Shown here: one piece after another, positions 14,597 to 16,767 of the stretch | Layout of the letters: the number at the start of each line of letters is the position of its first letter | Position numbering within the stretch: position 1 is the first letter of the stretch | Assembly (NCBI GenBank): GCA_035294465.1 | Contig: DATGKW010000168.1 | Coordinates: forward strand, 1 to 16,767 | Origin: Paraktedonobacter sp035294465 | GTDB taxonomy: Bacteria; Chloroflexota; Ktedonobacteria; Ktedonobacterales; Ktedonobacteraceae | Reading direction: 5' to 3' | Length of the DNA: 16,767 bases | Made by a program: the position numbers and the translations under genes | The notes under the pieces: model-generated | Seen by the model: the letters and a program-made list of their open reading frames with translations, nothing else | What the model was told of the DNA's origin: nothing | Database searches by the model: none

Positions 14597-15775
14597 TCAG
14601 GCCAGCACACCAGAACTATAGCCTGGGCGAATCTCCTGGCCGTTCGTAAAACGCTCGAAATTGAGTGGCTGCATGTCGGCTGGTTTCTGGCCGCTGAGAA
14701 CAAGGTCCGCCATCCACTTGCCGACAATGGGCGACAGTTTGAAGCCATGACCGCTGAAGCCGACCGCGCAATAGAGTCCATCGTAGCCGGGCAGGCGATC
14801 CAGGATGGGGTGAAAATCTGGGGTATCGTCATAAATCCCGGCCCAGCCGCCGCGAGGAACTGCGCGTTTGAGCGCAGGAAAGCAAGCGCAGGCGCGTTCG
14901 CGGAAGAAGGCAATCTCCTCTTCGCTTAGACCCTGCGCGTAGGTATCGGGATCGCTGCACGTGAAGACGTTCTCGGTTGAGCCAACCAGGGTGATTCCGC
15001 CAAGATCGGGGCGTAGATAAATACCGCGAGTCATATCCAGGCAGACCGCGTGCAGGCCCAGACGTCCGCCAGAGTTGGCGGGTCGGCGCAGGGCCAGCAT
15101 TGGATGGCGCGTAGCTGTGACCGGCAGCGTAATCCCAAGTAGCTCGACCAGCGGCTTGCTCCAGGCGTTCGCCGCCACGATCACCGCGCCCGCCTCAATA
15201 ACCTCACTAACGATACCAACGCCTGCCACGCGCTCTCCGCTGGTAATGACACGTGTGGCCTCGACGCCTTCGCGGATCGTCGCACCGAGTTCTTTGGCGC
15301 GTGCGGCAAAGCAATGCGTTGTGGCCATCGGGTCCGCCACGCCAGCATCCTCTTCGTAACAGCCAGCTGCGACTCCTTCGGCGCTATATCCTGGCGCGAC
15401 CTCGGCTATTTCTCGCGCTGCAATCATGCGCGTTTTGACCCCCTGCGTCTGCTGCAACTGTACATTCGCGCGCAGTGCCTCCACATGCCCTTCGCCCGCC
15501 ATGACCAGCATGCCCGTGGTCGCGAAACCGCAATCGCCGCCGACGACCTCATCAAAATGCTGGAAGACGCGCAAACTATCGCGGGCCATGCGAATAGTGA
15601 AGTCGTTCGAGTAGTGCTGGCGCACGATTGCCCCCGAACGCCCGGTGGTCCCTGTGCCCAGCGCCTGCCGCTCCAACAAAGTCACGCTCGCGCCTCCCTG
15701 CCGTGCCAGGTGATAGGCGATGCTGGCCCCTATCACCCCGCCACCGATGATGAGTATATCTGTTGTGCTGGTCAT
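14597..15775 (-). CDS. FAD-dependent oxidoreductase, D-amino-acid oxidase (DAO) superfamily
   Basis: The 392-aa flavoenzyme would oxidise an amine or amino acid, as sarcosine oxidase beta subunit, glycine oxidase or related dehydrogenases do. Seen: the N-terminal dinucleotide motif GGGVIGASIAYHLA (11-24), the adenine-ribose acidic residue E36 in TLLERQ, TGRSGAIVRQHY (44-55) near the flavin, and the C-terminal PDFHPILDRLPG with GFSGHGFKLSPIVG, which close the FAD site. The start ATG 15775 has AGGAGAGGA upstream with good spacing. It is first in the minus-strand operon with the GH4 gene. Its substrate is not visible from the sequence; pairing with a glycosidase could mean an amino-sugar or glycosylated amine substrate, but this is inference. 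Confidence 0.9.
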   Translation of the reverse strand: MTSTTDILIIGGGVIGASIAYHLARQGGASVTLLERQALGTGTTGRSGAIVRQHYSNDFTIRMARDSLRVFQHFDEVVGGDCGFATTGMLVMAGEGHVEALRANVQLQQTQGVKTRMIAAREIAEVAPGYSAEGVAAGCYEEDAGVADPMATTHCFAARAKELGATIREGVEATRVITSGERVAGVGIVSEVIEAGAVIVAANAWSKPLVELLGITLPVTATRHPMLALRRPANSGGRLGLHAVCLDMTRGIYLRPDLGGITLVGSTENVFTCSDPDTYAQGLSEEEIAFFRERACACFPALKRAVPRGGWAGIYDDTPDFHPILDRLPGYDGLYCAVGFSGHGFKLSPIVGKWMADLVLSGQKPADMQPLNFERFTNGQEIRPGYSSGVLA

Positions 15776-15911
15776 AAGCAGTTCCTCTCCTGAAAGTGGG
15801 CCCGTAGGATATTCTTTTTATCAGCTTAACAGCAGGTACGCCAAAGTGCAAGGCTCCTATGGCCTGGTCTCCTTTTGAGACTTTGAAAAAATGTTCACTT
15901 CAGCCGATATC

Positions 15912-15942
15912 TCTTGCAAGAATCTTCCCAAAGAAATACAAT
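15912..15942 (+). promoter_or_regulatory. Promoter of the methyltransferase gene with palindromic -35 region
   Basis: A -35 box TTGCAA (15914-15919), a 17-bp spacer and a -10 box TACAAT (15937-15942) precede the start at 16012, with a leader of about 60 nt. The -35 lies in the perfect 10-bp palindrome TCTTGCAAGA (15912-15921). A symmetric repressor bound there would block RNA polymerase, as control (C) proteins do in some restriction-modification systems. No such regulator is visible. Confidence 0.45.
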
Positions 15943-16011
15943 TAGTTCCCGACCCGTAAGGGCAGGGCTTGTATCTCATGCCTGGCTGTTATTTGATGAA
16001 AGGATGGACGA

Positions 16012-16767
16012 TTGAGTATTGAGCCACGCGTAGAATATACCACAACTTCTCCTCTTGTCTCACCAGGGAATTCATCAGCAGAGAGAGATGCTCTCTATGA
16101 GAAGTTCAAAAAAAGAATATCGGTTAATATAGCATTAAATCGGAGTTTAGTAAGTTATCAGGGAAACAAAAATAAACCTTTTTACAGTTGGTTTAAATAC
16201 AAAGAGGGATTCTCTGAAGGATTAGTAGATTATATTCTTCAGCGCTTTGATCCAGGCGTCTTGCTTGATCCTTTTTCAGGCTCAGGAGCAGCGTTGTTTG
16301 CGGCTAGTAAACGAGGATGGCAAACTGTTGGCATTGAGCTTCTTCCTGTTGGCATCTATGCAACCCAGGCTCGCCTTGCGTCAGAACGAGTAAACCCTCT
16401 TCTCTTTGAAACGGCTACCGCCACTATCCTGCAAATAAATTTTGCAGACTGGTACGATGAAGCATATGCACTAAAGCATATTGCTATCACAAAAGGCGCC
16501 TTTCCAGAGGCCGAAGAGCGGGAACTAGTGGGTTATATTGCTTATTGCCAACAGGCCATAAGCGATCCAGATATGCAGCTTCTTTTCCTTTTTGCCGCCT
16601 TTTGCATTCTTGAAGAGATAAGTTATACGAGAAAAGACGGGCAATATCTACGTTGGGATGCCCGTGCTGGTCGATCCTGGGGTAATATTCCCTTTGATAA
16701 AGGAGTTATCTATTCATTTAGAGAGGCAATAACTGAAAAACTGAGGCAAATGGCCTCCGACCTTAAA
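16012..16767 (+). CDS. DNA methyltransferase, N-terminal part, cut by the window edge
   Basis: The frame starts at TTG 16012 (AAAGGA at 15999-16004, 7-nt spacing; an in-frame TGA at 15997 excludes an earlier start) and stays open to the window end, giving 252 residues. LLDPFSGSGAALFAA (84-98) followed by VGIELLPVG (106-114) is the S-adenosylmethionine motif I region of DNA methylases (N6-adenine or N4-cytosine type). YTRKDGQYLRWD (205-216) and FDKGVIYSF (228-236) look like a conserved stretch of site-specific DNA methylases. The catalytic motif IV ([D/N/S]PP[Y/F/W]) is not yet reached, so activity cannot be judged. The gene is clearly more AT-rich than its neighbours, which suggests horizontal transfer, perhaps as part of a restriction-modification or other defence cluster to the right. 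Confidence 0.8.
   Translation, partial: MSIEPRVEYTTTSPLVSPGNSSAERDALYEKFKKRISVNIALNRSLVSYQGNKNKPFYSWFKYKEGFSEGLVDYILQRFDPGVLLDPFSGSGAALFAASKRGWQTVGIELLPVGIYATQARLASERVNPLLFETATATILQINFADWYDEAYALKHIAITKGAFPEAEERELVGYIAYCQQAISDPDMQLLFLFAAFCILEEISYTRKDGQYLRWDARAGRSWGNIPFDKGVIYSFREAITEKLRQMASDLK

Noticed and set aside
14587..14913. N-terminal extension of the GH4 frame to 14913
   Set aside because: It overlaps the flavoenzyme gene in another frame, and the GH4 NAD-binding motif starts right after ATG 14577/14586.

Overview
The window looks like a piece of a large, moderately GC-rich bacterial chromosome. The gene families suggest a soil bacterium of the Chloroflexota/Ktedonobacteria type: a DUF4132 protein, a PaaK-like ligase, an orphan molybdenum hydroxylase large subunit, a GH4 glycosidase and a HEAT-repeat protein. 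This taxonomic guess is inference from gene content and style only; no marker gene is present. Most of the window is about 55% GC by eye. The last ~750 bases are clearly more AT-rich.

Layout. Positions 1-1750 look like the end of an integrated element: the 3' tail of an unknown gene, a tyrosine recombinase, a long near-perfect inverted repeat, then a tRNA-His gene with its own good promoter. Positions 1882-5418 hold a two-gene unit: a 149-residue protein with a beta-grasp-like C-terminal half ending in Leu-Val-Gly-Gly, and a 1017-residue DUF4132 protein. A degraded coding fragment follows. Positions 5824-6861 encode a polytopic membrane protein with two E-x-x-E motifs and a tiny membrane partner; the leader could fold over the ribosome binding site. 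Positions 7172-11918 carry a possible catabolic cluster: a PaaK-type acyl-CoA ligase-like enzyme, a Gfo/Idh/MocA oxidoreductase and a xanthine-dehydrogenase-family molybdopterin subunit without its FAD and iron-sulfur partners. A 31-bp-arm hairpin closes this cluster. A HEAT-repeat protein (12216-13274) then meets, tail to tail with 7 bp between, a minus-strand pair: a GH4 glycosidase and a D-amino-acid-oxidase-family flavoenzyme (13282-15775). At the right edge an AT-rich DNA methyltransferase gene starts and runs out of the window; it is probably an acquired defence or modification gene.

The most interesting part is the pair at 1882-5418. The small protein ends like ubiquitin, MoaD and ThiS (a beta-strand, then an exposed Gly-Gly as the last two residues) and is encoded just before the DUF4132 gene. 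It could be a ubiquitin-like modifier or sulfur carrier whose partner is the DUF4132 protein. No E1-like, JAB or E2-like gene is visible here, so this remains a hypothesis.
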